A stretch of 64,000 bases of DNA from Chondrus crispus (taxonomy: Eukaryota; Rhodophyta; Florideophyceae; Gigartinales; Gigartinaceae). The stretch's first letter is position 1. Every line of letters begins with the position of its first letter. This document shows positions 63,684-64,000 of this stretch, piece by piece. Both the position numbers and the translations under genes were made by a program. The notes under the pieces were generated by a model. It was not told the DNA's origin. It saw only the letters and a program-made list of their open reading frames with translations, and ran no database searches. The stretch covers positions 62,001 through 126,000 of the forward strand of contig NW_005179034.1 in NCBI RefSeq assembly GCF_000350225.1, written 5' to 3'.

Positions 63684-64000
63684 TGTAGTGCAATAATGGG
63701 CTCTACAGGGGGGTGAAAAGGAAGGAAAATATTTGGATTTGGATATGAAAAGTAGTCCGGGTTGGGGGGGACACACGTGTGAATAATTGCACAGTTTTAA
63801 TTTTTTATTATTTTATTTAGTTAATTAGTTGGCATTAATTTTGCTGACACTAGATTAGATCTAGGATCTAGCGCCGCGAGCTACTGTAGAGGCTCCGGCG
63901 GGGCGATATATACCTTAGCCCTCTGACCACCAAGTCAGTAAAGGTAACCCGAGTTGCCAGAGTTGAATATCGCCTTGGTCGAAGCCCGTCTTTCCCAAGA
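63684..64000 (+). mobile_element. LTR of the chromovirus family, entering at right edge
   Basis: From 63684 (tgtagtgcaata) to the window end the sequence aligns with the start of the LTR at 52425, ending in a long identical run (cccgagttgccagagttgaa and onward). The first about 200 bases differ considerably. It is either the 3' LTR of the same element, which would make that insertion old, or the 5' LTR of a related neighbour. Confidence 0.75.

Noticed and set aside
63090-63776. A 228-codon minus-strand open frame at the right end
   Set aside because: Ser/Phe/Pro-rich translation of a purine-rich stretch that runs into the LTR, with no domain seen.

Overview
The window reads as nuclear DNA of a compact, intron-poor eukaryote. 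The best fit is a florideophyte red alga of the Chondrus type. The reasons are long single-exon genes with eukaryotic domain architectures (KIN17, topoisomerase III alpha, F-box/SNF2/RING, acyl-protein thioesterase), a ribulose-phosphate 3-epimerase with a plastid-style presequence, a mitochondrial HslU, a CHGN-type Golgi glycosyltransferase, and an intergenic space full of PIF/Harbinger, pogo, copia and chromovirus elements. The species call is inference. No rRNA, CRISPR or convincing tRNA gene was seen.

Layout. 1-23 kb is mostly host genes: the end of an unknown gene, KIN17 (+), a CHGN glycosyltransferase (-), a disordered vasculin-like protein (+), a probable two-exon small membrane protein (-), TOP3A (-), RPE (-), F-box/SNF2/RING (-), HslU (+) and a thioesterase (-). 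Four of the intergenic gaps carry short tandem repeats or a perfect hairpin. 23.9-26.7 kb is a complete two-gene PIF/Harbinger transposon (Myb/SANT-like protein plus DDE transposase with one frameshift). A TA-flanked pogo-type MITE and a TGTGA-rich repeat follow.

28.4-37.6 kb is the most unusual part. A second PIF/Harbinger pair (a SAP-domain protein and an intact DDE transposase) lies just inside matching terminal inverted repeats 9.1 kb apart, with a 3-bp TCA on both outer flanks. Between the two transposon genes sits a strikingly GC-rich segment with three host-like genes: a membrane protein, OGG1 with two in-frame stops and an assembly gap, and a HEAT-like protein apparently cut at its 5' end. 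I read this as a transposon that has captured a piece of genome, though two partial insertions could also explain it.

37.6-40.8 kb holds tandem repeats and a gene for a secreted, extremely basic protein with a Cys-rich tail. 40.86-43.59 kb is an intact-looking pogo/Tigger transposon with a TA duplication. It seems to have landed inside an open frame.

43.8-64 kb is a nested retrotransposon graveyard. It holds two broken Ty1/copia pieces (- strand), a solo LTR with a perfect 5-bp duplication inside one of them, the 5' part of a second LTR element (+), and, inserted into its gag, a chromodomain Ty3/gypsy element (+). A related LTR enters at the right edge. Two MITEs lie in the poorly explained 3.4 kb before that LTR.

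The host genes are mostly unrelated housekeeping functions (DNA repair and recombination, carbon metabolism, organelle proteolysis, Golgi glycan synthesis) and form no obvious pathway cluster.
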